From assembly GCA_030583885.1 (NCBI GenBank), contig CP129480.1, positions 2,108,001-2,172,000 of the forward strand: 64,000 bases of DNA, in the 5' to 3' direction. Each line of letters starts with the position of its first letter. Within the stretch, counting starts at the first letter, position 1. Below the pieces are notes generated by a model. It searched no databases and was not told the DNA's origin. It saw nothing but the letters and a program-made list of their open reading frames with translations. Below are positions 16,330-25,300 of this stretch, in pieces. The DNA is from Anaerolineales bacterium (GTDB taxonomy: Bacteria; Chloroflexota; Anaerolineae; Anaerolineales; Villigracilaceae). A program made the position numbers and the translations under genes.

Positions 16330-16457
16330 GATCCTGATCTGCATGCATGACAAACAAGGTACCGCCCGCGTCATCTGTTCTGGAACCATCCATGACAGAC
16401 GATGCGGTCTGTTCGTTTGACCGCATGCACATCAAATCTCAACGGAGGTATGTCGCT

Positions 16458-16778
16458 ATGACAAACACCATTCAATTGAACGACGCGACACGCGCTGCGC
16501 TTCTCGAAAACCTGCCGATCTGCATCGGTTTTTCCCCGGAGGATATTCTTGCCTGTTTGGAGAAGATCGACCCGGACATGAACGATATTGAAGCGCAGGA
16601 ACTCGCCGAAGCGATTACGGAAAACGTGATTGCCTATTTGAGCGAGCTTGACCTGACCACCGCCGTCAAGGATGCCCTGGCGCAATGTTCGGGCATGGAC
16701 CGCGACAAGTGGGACGCCGCCGCAAGCCTGGACAATGAAGACCTGCTGCGGGATATGTCGGAGGCGCGGCATGGCTAG
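16458..16778 (+). CDS. Unrecognised acidic helical protein
   Basis: A 106-residue, strongly acidic, Ala/Leu-rich, all-helical-looking protein (NLPICIGFSPEDILACLEKI, AQELAEAITENVIAYLSEL). The start at 16458 follows CGGAGGTATGTCGCT; the ATG adjacent to GGAGGT opens a three-codon ORF ending at this start. It overlaps the exonuclease gene by 8 bases. No family recognised. Confidence 0.5.
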   Translation: MTNTIQLNDATRAALLENLPICIGFSPEDILACLEKIDPDMNDIEAQELAEAITENVIAYLSELDLTTAVKDALAQCSGMDRDKWDAAASLDNEDLLRDMSEARHG

Positions 16779-17373
16779 TTTTGTCGCCAAACGCCTGTCC
16801 CCCGGCACGCCTGAGTTTCGGGAATATACGGAGAAAGCCCGCCTGGAATCGATTCTATGGGCGCGGGGCTTGCTCGAAGCGCCCGGCGAAAACTGGCTGA
16901 TCCTGGACACGGAAACGACCGGTCTTGGGCAGGACGATGAGATCGTCCAGATCGGCGCGATCGACGGAGGCGGGAAGGTATTGATGGACAATCTGTTTTG
17001 CGCTCCGTCAAAGCGTATCCCGCCCGAGGCGACTGCAGTTCACCATATCACCGACGATATGGTGAAAGGTGCACCGAACTTCTTCGAGCGCTACAAGGAA
17101 CTTGCCTGGATCGTGGAAGGCAGGATCCTCGTGATCTACAACAAGGCGTATGACACGCGCATGATCGCGCAGTCCATCGCCCGCTTCAGCACCACGATCC
17201 CCCTGACGCCCCAGCGGTGGGAATGCGCCATGCTGCGGTATGCCGATTTTGTTGGCGACTGGAACGAGTATTACCAGAACTTCCGCTGGCCCATGCTGAC
17301 GGGCGGCGACCACTCCGCGCTCGGGGATTGTTTTGCCACCCTCGAAGTCATCAGGAAGATGGCAGGAGGATAA
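16771..17373 (+). CDS. DnaQ-like 3'-5' exonuclease (DEDD family)
   Basis: A 200-residue protein with all DEDDh exonuclease motifs: LILDTETTGL (ExoI, Asp-Glu), HHITDDMVKG, NKAYDTRMI (ExoII, Asp) and GGDHSALGDC (ExoIII, His and Asp). It resembles the epsilon proofreading subunit or a stand-alone DnaQ-type exonuclease. It is encoded with a sliding-clamp-like protein and SSBs but no polymerase, so it may act on the host replisome or in DNA-end trimming. The start at 16771 lies inside the previous gene. Confidence 0.85.
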   Translation: MASFVAKRLSPGTPEFREYTEKARLESILWARGLLEAPGENWLILDTETTGLGQDDEIVQIGAIDGGGKVLMDNLFCAPSKRIPPEATAVHHITDDMVKGAPNFFERYKELAWIVEGRILVIYNKAYDTRMIAQSIARFSTTIPLTPQRWECAMLRYADFVGDWNEYYQNFRWPMLTGGDHSALGDCFATLEVIRKMAGG

Positions 17374-17375
17374 TC

Positions 17376-17870
17376 ATGGACCTGTCTTATCTGAAATCCC
17401 GCACCGCCGTAAATGTCGAGCCTGCAACAAACTTTGGCGGCGGCTGGCTCATCACCCTTGAGGATGGCGAGGTGATCAAGATTGGCGTCGATGTGATGGT
17501 GGAACAGGTTCGCTCTCCCAATCCTGAGCCCGCACGCTTTGAGGTACGCTCACGCTTATACCAGAACTACTGCCACGATGTTGCTCATGCGTCTGCGGCG
17601 ATCGCAGCCCTGCTGCAAATGGACGGCTCAGATAAGTACTATGAGCTGGAAGAAACATGCTCTGGGTTTCCCGGCATATGGGAATTGTCCGCCCGCGCTG
17701 GACGCGCCTTGACGGACATTCTGCATGAAGTTGGCGATCCAGGCGCTGAACACAACGATTTCGTTGACCTGTGCGACGAAATGCAGTCTCATCTTATCGC
17801 TGAAGGCAAAGACCTGTCCAATCAGGAACTAATCGCCTTTGCGCGAAAAATCGTCCAAAAACCCGGATAA
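17376..17870 (+). CDS. Unrecognised protein, 164 residues
   Basis: Starts two bases after the exonuclease stop with AGGAGG upstream, so it is in the same operon. The product is acidic, with a beta-rich N-terminus (NFGGGWLITLEDGEVIKIGVD would be one strand-turn-strand unit) and a helical C-terminus. No motif, signal peptide or membrane helix is recognised. Confidence 0.55.
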   Translation: MDLSYLKSRTAVNVEPATNFGGGWLITLEDGEVIKIGVDVMVEQVRSPNPEPARFEVRSRLYQNYCHDVAHASAAIAALLQMDGSDKYYELEETCSGFPGIWELSARAGRALTDILHEVGDPGAEHNDFVDLCDEMQSHLIAEGKDLSNQELIAFARKIVQKPG

Positions 17871-17884
17871 CTTTCGGGTAAATC

Positions 17885-17913
17885 GTACAGGGAGTCTCAC
17901 CGACTCCCTGTAC
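17885..17913 (+). terminator. Hairpin terminator
   Basis: GTACAGGGAGTC (17885-17896) and GACTCCCTGTAC (17902-17913) form a perfect 12-bp stem with a 5-base loop, 15 bases after the stop. A second, imperfect 20-base inverted repeat (17920-17939 with 17957-17976, 17 matches) follows and has no obvious T-tract. Confidence 0.7.
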
Positions 17914-18025
17914 CCCTTGAACAACCTCCCTGCGCTGCCTGTGTCTTCCGGACGCGGGCAACGCAGGCGGGTTGTTTATTCGCCTGAATACATGGAGGGA
18001 GGACCTGTAGCGATACGCGCCGGGC

Positions 18026-18157
18026 TTCCAATCCCTCGCTGTCCCCGCGCTGGGGTGCGGCTTGGGGGGCTTGAAGTGGGATGACGTAAAGCGGTTGACG
18101 GAAACATATCTGTCCCAGATTGGGATACCCGTATCCGTCTATCCGCCCAAACAGTAA
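18026..18157 (+). pseudogene. Macro-domain gene remnant
   Basis: A 43-codon frame ending at 18157 reads FQSLAVPALGCGLGGL then KWDDVKRLTETYL. This matches the hallmark ADP-ribose-binding loop (P-x-L-G-C-G-x-G-G-L) and following helix of macro-domain proteins such as DarG and Appr-1''-p-processing enzymes. The frame is closed upstream by a TAG at 18008-18010, and no start or N-terminal half is present, so this is the decayed C-terminal end of a gene. Continued similarity across the TAG is possible but weak. Confidence 0.65.
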
Positions 18158-18159
18158 AT

Positions 18160-18195
18160 GAGCGCGGTCGCAAGACCGCGCTCATGTTTCATTTT
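18160..18195 (+). terminator. Intrinsic terminator
   Basis: GAGCGCGGTC (18160-18169) and GACCGCGCTC (18174-18183) form a perfect 10-bp stem with a GCAA tetraloop, followed by ATGTTTCATTTTT. It directly follows the macro-domain remnant. Confidence 0.8.
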
Positions 18196-18206
18196 TGGAG
18201 GTACGT

Positions 18207-18389
18207 ATGACACAACAAACTGGTACTGTCGCGTTGGCGGAAGAAATCAATGCGGCGTTTTTCCCGGCGGAAGACGACAACGTCGAGATCGAACCCGGCG
18301 AGCTGGTGGAGGATCATGGCGATCCCCCGCCCTTTGGCGAGACGGAGCAGATCAACGAGTTATTTGCCTTCTGCGACGTTTTTGATTGA
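18207..18389 (+). CDS. Small acidic protein
   Basis: A 60-residue ORF behind TTGGAGGTACGT. It is very acidic (AEDDNVEIEPGELVEDHGDP) with no basic region, which recalls DNA-mimic or phage-type regulatory peptides, although nothing specific is recognised. Stands alone between a terminator and a second leader. Confidence 0.5.
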   Translation: MTQQTGTVALAEEINAAFFPAEDDNVEIEPGELVEDHGDPPPFGETEQINELFAFCDVFD

Positions 18390-18402
18390 TGGAGGTATGT
18401 GA

Positions 18403-18459
18403 TGCGCCATCACCCCACAAAATCCACCGCCCACAGCGGGCGATTTCGAAACAGTTAGA
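18403..18459 (+). CDS. Possible 18-residue peptide behind the conserved leader
   Basis: GATGGAGGTATGTG is followed by ATG at 18403 and an ORF of 18 codons giving MRHHPTKSTAHSGRFRNS, very basic with three His. It has the same leader as the larger genes. It may be a leader peptide coupled to the DnaB-N gene starting 15 bases after its stop, or a non-coding remnant. Confidence 0.3.
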
Positions 18460-18473
18460 AAGGAAGGTCAGAT

Positions 18474-18887
18474 ATGAAACCTGCCATTTCCCAAGTTTTG
18501 GACGCCCGCATCGAAGCCGAACGGTCATTGCTGGGCTCTCTCATCATCGACCCCGATCAGATCTGGAACGTCAGACTGGAAGCGACGGATTTCTATATCC
18601 ACCGTCACCGCTGGATCTACGAGGTCATCCTGCGCGGCGCGAAGGAGTACAACGAGATCATCGACGCTCTTGAAAAAGCCGGTCGCCTTCGGGAGATCGG
18701 CGGCGCTGCCTATGTCACCAGGTTGATCGCCTGCTGCGAGGACTCGCAGGATGCTTATCGGTACGCGCAACAAGTGCGCGAAGGCGCGTTGAAGGAAAGA
18801 CTGCTCCGCGAAGCGGAGCGGCTTGCCCGTATCGCAGTCTCCCCCGCCCCAATCCCGTTGGAGGTCAAACATGCGTTCCTTGTTTGA
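18474..18887 (+). CDS. Stand-alone DnaB N-terminal domain
   Basis: A 137-residue protein matching only the DnaB N-terminal domain: EAERSLLGSLIIDPDQIWNV, DFYIHRHRWIYEVIL, then GGAAYVTRLI. The linker and RecA-like ATPase domain of replicative helicase (over 300 residues) are missing, and the ORF ends cleanly with the next gene overlapping. In DnaB this domain forms the ring collar that binds primase and loader. As a free protein it could modulate or capture host DnaB; that is inference. SD AAAGGAAGG lies upstream. Confidence 0.75.
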   Translation: MKPAISQVLDARIEAERSLLGSLIIDPDQIWNVRLEATDFYIHRHRWIYEVILRGAKEYNEIIDALEKAGRLREIGGAAYVTRLIACCEDSQDAYRYAQQVREGALKERLLREAERLARIAVSPAPIPLEVKHAFLV

Positions 18888-19137
18888 GTTCAGTATGGAC
18901 GGCAATGGAAACCCCGTTGCGACCTGCTCCTTGTTTTGGGATTGCGAGTGCGAAGGCGACAACTATGTTCATCCCGTAACCGCGGATGAATGCCCTGTCT
19001 GCAAGGCGCAGCGCGAGGAACAGCCGGATTCCCGCGTCAACGAGATCATGTATCACGCAGACAAACTCCCGCCTGGACTTGTCGGGATCATGGAGTCCAT
19101 GCTGGAGGATTTCGGCAAAGAACCGATCCCATTCTAG
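18871..19137 (+). CDS. Small Cys-containing protein
   Basis: An 88-residue ORF starting at 18871 inside the end of the DnaB-N gene, with TTGGAGG upstream. It contains FWDCECEG and DECPVCKAQ, which could form a C-x-C...C-x2-C zinc site. Acidic overall. No family recognised. Confidence 0.5.
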   Translation: MRSLFEFSMDGNGNPVATCSLFWDCECEGDNYVHPVTADECPVCKAQREEQPDSRVNEIMYHADKLPPGLVGIMESMLEDFGKEPIPF

Positions 19138-19147
19138 CAACATCACA

Positions 19148-19180
19148 TGGGGAGGAGGGACACCTCTCCTCCCCAATCTT
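19148..19180 (+). terminator. Hairpin terminator
   Basis: TGGGGAGGAG (19148-19157) pairs with CTCCTCCCCA (19166-19175), followed by ATCTTTCAC, ten bases after the stop. Confidence 0.65.
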
Positions 19181-19199
19181 TCACAGGAAAGGAAAAAAT

Positions 19200-19550
19200 A
19201 TGTCATGCCATGCCAACTCCGTCGTTTTGACGGGGAAGATCATTCAACACTGGACGTATGACAACAACGTCATTGTCCGCATCCAAATGGCGCGCTCTAT
19301 CTTTTACCCCAAACGGAAGGACGGGAACTTGTCTGACCTGGTCAATGTTGTCCTGCCCGATGCCGTTCTTCGAGGGCAGACCGTCCAAGTCAACCAGGAA
19401 ATGCACGTCCAGGGGTATATCCACTCCGAGGAACGGGAAACACCGCTTTCATCGATGCTCAAGGGCGTCAAGGTCGACGAGAAATATGCAAAGATGAAGG
19501 TGCGGCAGATCGTCACGGAGGTGATCGCGCAAAACTGGCAGATCGTGTAA
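19200..19550 (+). CDS. SSB-like single OB-fold protein
   Basis: A 116-residue protein with SSB-type pattern: SVVLTGKIIQHWTYDNNVIV, then VNVVLPDAVLRGQTVQVN and EMHVQGYIHSEE, matching the strands of an SSB OB fold (compare LTG...V..G in canonical SSB). It lacks an acidic tail. This is the second SSB-like gene in the island, unrelated in length to the tandem one at 3699. Start at 19200 behind AGGAAAGG. Confidence 0.65.
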   Translation: MSCHANSVVLTGKIIQHWTYDNNVIVRIQMARSIFYPKRKDGNLSDLVNVVLPDAVLRGQTVQVNQEMHVQGYIHSEERETPLSSMLKGVKVDEKYAKMKVRQIVTEVIAQNWQIV

Positions 19551-19674
19551 TCGACACAGAAGGGACTCCGTATGACATATTGCCCGAGCGCAGGCGCGAA
19601 GGATGGTTCGATCCCATCCCTGGCAAATTCCCGAATGGGAAACCATGTCAATCCATGAATTCCAAGGAGTACCC

Positions 19675-20865
19675 ATGTATATCTATGATTGGATCCAAAG
19701 GGCGCAGAACACGTCATTTCGCTTCGACATTGGGCGTGTAAACCGCTCTGAGAAAGTCCGCGTCGGGAAGACCGACACCTCGACCACAGGCATCGTAAAA
19801 GCAGTGTCCGCGGTCTATCAGTTGAGCATCAAGCTTACGTATGACCGCCACCCCAATTGCAAAGTCGAGGCTTCCTGCACCTGCGAGGACTACCGCCAGC
19901 GGTATGCGCTGGCGGATGGACTTGTCCAACCGTGCAAGCACCTTATTGCGCTGATGAAGCGGGTCGAGGTGGAGACGGTGGATATTGCGGTATTGGGGAT
20001 GAACCCTGTCGCCAGCATTCCGACATCCACACCCAGCGCGGATTCCGCGGAGCAGGATGGAAATGCGCCGTTCGCCGAGCGCCTTTCCGCGCGTATAGCG
20101 GATGCGGTCAATGACCTCTCGCGGCGCGTGGTCTCGGTCGTCAGGGAGGGGCGCGTCCCGTTCCTGGTCGGACCGACCGGGTGCGGAAAAACATCCGCCG
20201 TTTCCCAGGCGGCCCTTATTCTTGGGGCGCGTTTTGTCGAGATGGCTGGCGCGGATTCGTGGACGGACTCGGACCTGGTGGGCGTGATCATGCCCAACGG
20301 CACGCGCCTGCCCGGACCGATCGGGTCCGCCATGATGCACGTCCAACTTATGGAGGAACCCGTCCTGCTCTTTCTCGACGAGTTTCTCCGCCTGTCGCCT
20401 CGCGCGCAGGAAAGCATGATGCGCATCCTGCTCCCCAAGAACGCGGACATCGCACAAGCAATGGGCATCGACCATGACGGACCGATCCGGGTCACGTCCG
20501 CCCCGTTCTGGGGCGAAATCTGGTCGCCCGCGGAAAAGCTCATGATCGTGCTTGCCGCCAATCCCTGGGGCAATATTCCTGACAGCGCCCTGCTGCGCCG
20601 CGTCGAACCCATCAGCGTGGATTTCAGCGAAGCGGTGCTTGCCCTGTTTCAAGGAAAGGCTCAGAGCGCGATCGAGATCAGTTGGAAGGGCGTAAAGGAC
20701 GGCTCGCTCCCACTCCCTATCGAGTACGGGGAGCTGTCCCGCGCGACTGACCCGCATGACATTTCGTTCCTCGACCGCTATGCCGCCCGCCTGCAGGTGC
20801 TCGATCCTGCCGCGGCAACGGGGTTTCTCACCCTGCTCAACAACACAAGCGCGAGGTCGTCATGA
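19675..20865 (+). CDS. SWIM zinc finger-MoxR AAA ATPase
   Basis: A 396-residue protein. Residues ~55-90 contain a SWIM finger (C-x-C-x(n)-C-x-H: ASCTCEDY...VQPCKHL). From ~160, a MoxR-type AAA domain follows with PFLVGPTGCGKTSAV (Walker A), LLFLDEFLRLSPRAQ (Walker B) and AANPWGNIPDSALLRRVE (sensor 1 and arginine finger region). The ATG at 19675 has AAGGAG upstream; an upstream in-frame ATG lacks one. The next gene, overlapping by ATGA, encodes a VWA protein, the usual MoxR partner. MoxR-VWA pairs act as chaperone-like remodelers. The SWIM domain could tether this one to DNA or protein. Confidence 0.8.
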   Translation: MYIYDWIQRAQNTSFRFDIGRVNRSEKVRVGKTDTSTTGIVKAVSAVYQLSIKLTYDRHPNCKVEASCTCEDYRQRYALADGLVQPCKHLIALMKRVEVETVDIAVLGMNPVASIPTSTPSADSAEQDGNAPFAERLSARIADAVNDLSRRVVSVVREGRVPFLVGPTGCGKTSAVSQAALILGARFVEMAGADSWTDSDLVGVIMPNGTRLPGPIGSAMMHVQLMEEPVLLFLDEFLRLSPRAQESMMRILLPKNADIAQAMGIDHDGPIRVTSAPFWGEIWSPAEKLMIVLAANPWGNIPDSALLRRVEPISVDFSEAVLALFQGKAQSAIEISWKGVKDGSLPLPIEYGELSRATDPHDISFLDRYAARLQVLDPAAATGFLTLLNNTSARSS

Positions 20866-22334
20866 TCTCTGTGAGCGAAATCCAAAAGGTGCTTGACCTG
20901 GTGGTGTCCGTCCTGATGGGCGGCATCGCCCGGTTCGCATCCCCGACCGTGATCCTGTCCGACGAGGACACGGCGTCCACGGACGGAAAAGCCTATGTCA
21001 AATTGCCCTTGAATTTTCTAGGGCAGCCGTTGAAGGATCAAATGGAGAACGCCGTGGCGCTTCTCGCCCACGAAGTGGGGCACTGGCTCCAACCCCTGAC
21101 CGAAATTCAGGAAGTGGAGAAACAGACCGGTTTCAACCGCGAGGTGTCGAACCTCCTGCTGGACATCCAGTTGGAGGAAAATGTCGTCCGTATTTTCCCT
21201 CTGTTCTCGTCCAACCTGCAAGGGCTGCGCGAGGCAGTCAAAAGGGAGTCCCAGCAAACCTACGTGAAAGAACTGAAGCAGGCGGATAAGGATGGGGACT
21301 TCCTCTCCACCGCGATCCATGCCCTGCTTGTGGGACGCTTTTGCGGCGACACATCCGAATCCTTCACGATCATGCTCAATCATGTCTCGGATGAGCGGGT
21401 AATGAAGTTCATCCAGTCCGCCGATGAGTTCAAGTCGCTGCGCTCGTCCGATCTGCCATCGAGGATCGCTTCGCTGGCGAAGGAATATCCCGAATTATGC
21501 CAGCCGCCCGTCAATGGAAACTTCGGCGGCATGGACGACTTGAACCCGACTTCCGCCGTATCGAGCGGCAACGTCGAGGGGTTGGCGGAAATGCTCAAAT
21601 CTGCGGTCGTGATCTATGACGGCTTCGACAATTGCAACCACAATGTTGGAGCGTTGAAAGGTCGCATCGCACCTGAAGCGGATGTCCTTGCGGTGAGTCG
21701 CAGCATCCAAAAGCGCTGGGAAGTTCCGCGTTCTGCCGGAACTATGATGGGTCCGGGACGCATGAACCGCCTTGCTGCGGTGCGCGGCGACCCGATCCCG
21801 TTTGAAGTACCCGGCACGCGCGGGCGCACCCAGCCCAAGGTAAAGGTGGTGTTGATCGCGGATTTCTCGAGTTCCATGCAGGGTCGGCGCTGGCAGGAAA
21901 CCAGAAAAGCCGCCCAAGCCGTGACCATTGCTGTCCGCAACTCTGGCGGCGATGTGCGCGGCGCAGTGTTCGAGGGGTATCTGATGCACGACAAGGATTT
22001 TGACGCCGAGGTTTTCTTTTCCCGAACCATCGGCGGACAAGACCTGTCCAACGCAAACGGCACCAGCACGTCCTTTGGATGGCTGCCGTTGGTGTGGCAG
22101 ACATTCCCCGATTATCGCGTCGTCCTTCTTACCGATGGCAACGGGCTATCCCCCACTGTCATCCCTGCCGCATGTCGGAAACGCACCTCTGCGATTCTGT
22201 TGCAGGTGGACAATTACGATAGGAAGCAGGTGGAAGGCACGGTTTGCAAGTTTGCGGAGAAGTTCGTCCATGTCAACAAACTGGACGAGATCGCCGCCGC
22301 CTGGTCGCTGGTGATCCCGCGGCTGGCACAGTAA
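20862..22334 (+). CDS. VWA-domain protein with zincin-like motif, MoxR partner
   Basis: A 490-residue protein. Near residues 65-75, LLAHEVGHWLQPL is an HExxH-type motif (HEVGH), as in zincin-like metallopeptidases. The C-terminal ~200 residues form a VWA domain with MIDAS motif IADFSSSMQG and later VLLTDGNGLS. The first helix (VVSVLMGGIARFASP) is only mildly hydrophobic, so I predict a cytoplasmic protein. Gene order and start overlap make it the substrate adaptor or effector of the SWIM-MoxR ATPase. Whether the HExxH site is catalytic is unknown. Confidence 0.75.
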   Translation: MISVSEIQKVLDLVVSVLMGGIARFASPTVILSDEDTASTDGKAYVKLPLNFLGQPLKDQMENAVALLAHEVGHWLQPLTEIQEVEKQTGFNREVSNLLLDIQLEENVVRIFPLFSSNLQGLREAVKRESQQTYVKELKQADKDGDFLSTAIHALLVGRFCGDTSESFTIMLNHVSDERVMKFIQSADEFKSLRSSDLPSRIASLAKEYPELCQPPVNGNFGGMDDLNPTSAVSSGNVEGLAEMLKSAVVIYDGFDNCNHNVGALKGRIAPEADVLAVSRSIQKRWEVPRSAGTMMGPGRMNRLAAVRGDPIPFEVPGTRGRTQPKVKVVLIADFSSSMQGRRWQETRKAAQAVTIAVRNSGGDVRGAVFEGYLMHDKDFDAEVFFSRTIGGQDLSNANGTSTSFGWLPLVWQTFPDYRVVLLTDGNGLSPTVIPAACRKRTSAILLQVDNYDRKQVEGTVCKFAEKFVHVNKLDEIAAAWSLVIPRLAQ

Positions 22335-22338
22335 AACG

Positions 22339-22368
22339 AAAAGCGAGGCAGAAACGCCTCGCTTTTTT
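22339..22368 (+). terminator. Terminator at end of island
   Basis: AAAAGCGAGGC (22339-22349) and GCCTCGCTTTT (22356-22366) form a perfect 11-bp stem with a T-run. It ends the plus-strand island 12 bases before the first CRISPR repeat. Confidence 0.85.
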
Positions 22369-22379
22369 GTATTTAAGGT

Positions 22380-25300
22380 GCTTTAATCCAAGCTCCCAAT
22401 GAAGGGAGCGACAGGGCATCTGGGCCTGCCAGCCATGACGGGAGGGTTTCAATCCACGCTCCCAATGAAGGGAGCGACTAATTGACTCCTGTGTCACATT
22501 ATCCAGCTTACTAGTTTCAATTCACGCTCCCAATGAAGGGAGCGACTGATCCTTGTCCACGTCCAGAACTGTAATACCTGTTTCAATCCACGCTCCCAAT
22601 GAAGGGAGCGACGTCGCGCTGACGTATGCACCGAACCCCAGCCAGGCGTTTCAATCCACGCTCCCAATGAAGGGAGCGACGGTATTTGCCGTAAATAACG
22701 CTCTCTCCGTCACAGTTTCAATCCACGCTCCCAATGAAGGGAGCGACTTGCGGATCTCCAGGACGAATGTATCTCCAGCTGCGTTTCAATCCACGCTCCC
22801 AATGAAGGGAGCGACTTGGTGTTGGTCAGACGTTTTTCCGCACCATCTGTTTCAATCCACGCTCCCAATGAAGGGAGCGACGACAGATTTGTTACGTTTA
22901 CTTGTAATTTACAGGTTTCAATCCACGCTCCCAATGAAGGGAGCGACATCTTAGACCTTTCTACAAATAGCCCTGAAATTGTTTCAATCCACGCTCCCAA
23001 TGAAGGGAGCGACGGTGCTGTTGTTGGCGATGCTCTTCACGGCGCTGTTTCAATCCACGCTCCCAATGAAGGGAGCGACGTATGCAGACCTGTTCGGGCT
23101 GATCGCGAGAGGGTTTCAATCCACGCTCCCAATGAAGGGAGCGACGACAATGGTTGAGCATGGAATTTACATGCACGTTTTGTTTCAATCCACGCTCCCA
23201 ATGAAGGGAGCGACTGAGGTTCGGGCGAACCGCGTCAAACCCGTATGTTTCAATCCACGCTCCCAATGAAGGGAGCGACCAAGCCAGTACCGCGCCGACA
23301 TGGTTGGGACAAAGTTTCAATCCACGCTCCCAATGAAGGGAGCGACCACTTGTCACCCGCCTGCTGATATACACCTGCTGTTTCAATCCACGCTCCCAAT
23401 GAAGGGAGCGACTGAAAGTCTCCAAATGATCAAGCCAGAACATAGGTTTCAATCCACGCTCCCAATGAAGGGAGCGACCAAGCGTGCGATTTACGCCGAC
23501 ACCGCTGCCTTTGTTTCAATCCACGCTCCCAATGAAGGGAGCGACGATACATGGGGCAACCAACTCCCAGTATGCAAAGTTTCAATCCACGCTCCCAATG
23601 AAGGGAGCGACGCAAGCGTGCGATTTACGCCGACACCGCTGCCTTTGTTTCAATCCACGCTCCCAATGAAGGGAGCGACTCCTGGAGAGTCAGATACACA
23701 CTGTTAGGACCGTTTCAATCCACGCTCCCAATGAAGGGAGCGACCCATGCCGCGCCTGTCTTTTGCAGATTTCCCGTTTCAATCCACGCTCCCAATGAAG
23801 GGAGCGACATGGGTCTGGAGGCACGCAAAGCACAACTGCCACGTTTCAATCCACGCTCCCAATGAAGGGAGCGACTTATCTCCCTCGCGTTTGCCCGCCA
23901 TTAGGAAAAGTTTCAATCCACGCTCCCAATGAAGGGAGCGACGGTGTGACTGGATGGATGGCTTACATCCACATGGGGTTTCAATCCACGCTCCCAATGA
24001 AGGGAGCGACGAGCCATTCGACGGGAGGCTTGATTCCAACAGATAGTTTCAATCCACGCTCCCAATGAAGGGAGCGACTCAACTTCTTCGCGATCTCTGC
24101 CGTAATCTTCGTTTCAATCCACGCTCCCAATGAAGGGAGCGACTCCCATATCCCATCGGCACGGCTATTACATTTGTGTTTCAATCCACGCTCCCAATGA
24201 AGGGAGCGACGGCTAGCGCGTGTCCAGCCAGTTGGATACAACTTGTTTCAATCCACGCTCCCAATGAAGGGAGCGACCACCACCACGAAACCACCGACCC
24301 GCGCATAGACGTGTTTCAATCCACGCTCCCAATGAAGGGAGCGACTGATCATATCGGTATGGCGCGGACACCAGGCGTTTCAATCCACGCTCCCAATGAA
24401 GGGAGCGACGTGTCCCCCCAAATCGGAGAGCGCGATTTAGGGGGTTTCAATCCACGCTCCCAATGAAGGGAGCGACTACTGCCTGCGGGCGTATGGAGCA
24501 ATCCACGTTTCAATCCACGCTCCCAATGAAGGGAGCGACTGAAATACCCTCGCTGGTTACAGTCAGGTCGGCAGTTTCAATCCACGCTCCCAATGAAGGG
24601 AGCGACAAGATTCCACGACATGCTGCCGATGTTGAGCGGGTTTCAATCCACGCTCCCAATGAAGGGAGCGACAGTATCTCTATTACGTCAAATTCGTTTC
24701 AGAGTTTCAATCCACGCTCCCAATGAAGGGAGCGACAGCAAGTTGTTTTGATGTCGGTCCGATAGACTTTGTTTCAATCCACGCTCCCAATGAAGGGAGC
24801 GACCGAAAAATCGGAGATTTACCGTCCTTATCTCAAAAGTTTCAATCCACGCTCCCAATGAAGGGAGCGACTCATGTGGATAACTGGTTGTGGAATAAGC
24901 AAGGTTTCAATCCACGCTCCCAATGAAGGGAGCGACCTATATACCCACTGCACTTGTCCCGGATGAAATGTTTCAATCCACGCTCCCAATGAAGGGAGCG
25001 ACCCTTGATTTGATTATAGATTACACCAAAAAACAGTTTCAATCCACGCTCCCAATGAAGGGAGCGACGCAGCTCCAGCGGTAACAGCCTGGCGCATCGT
25101 AGGTGTTTCAATCCACGCTCCCAATGAAGGGAGCGACATCATTTCAGCCATGCGCGCACTGCTTACCAAAGTTTCAATCCACGCTCCCAATGAAGGGAGC
25201 GACACCCTGTTGGGCGTGGCGAGGTTGTCCTGATAAGTTTCAATCCACGCTCCCAATGAAGGGAGCGACGCGTTGGCTTTTGTGGTTTATACGTTCCACA

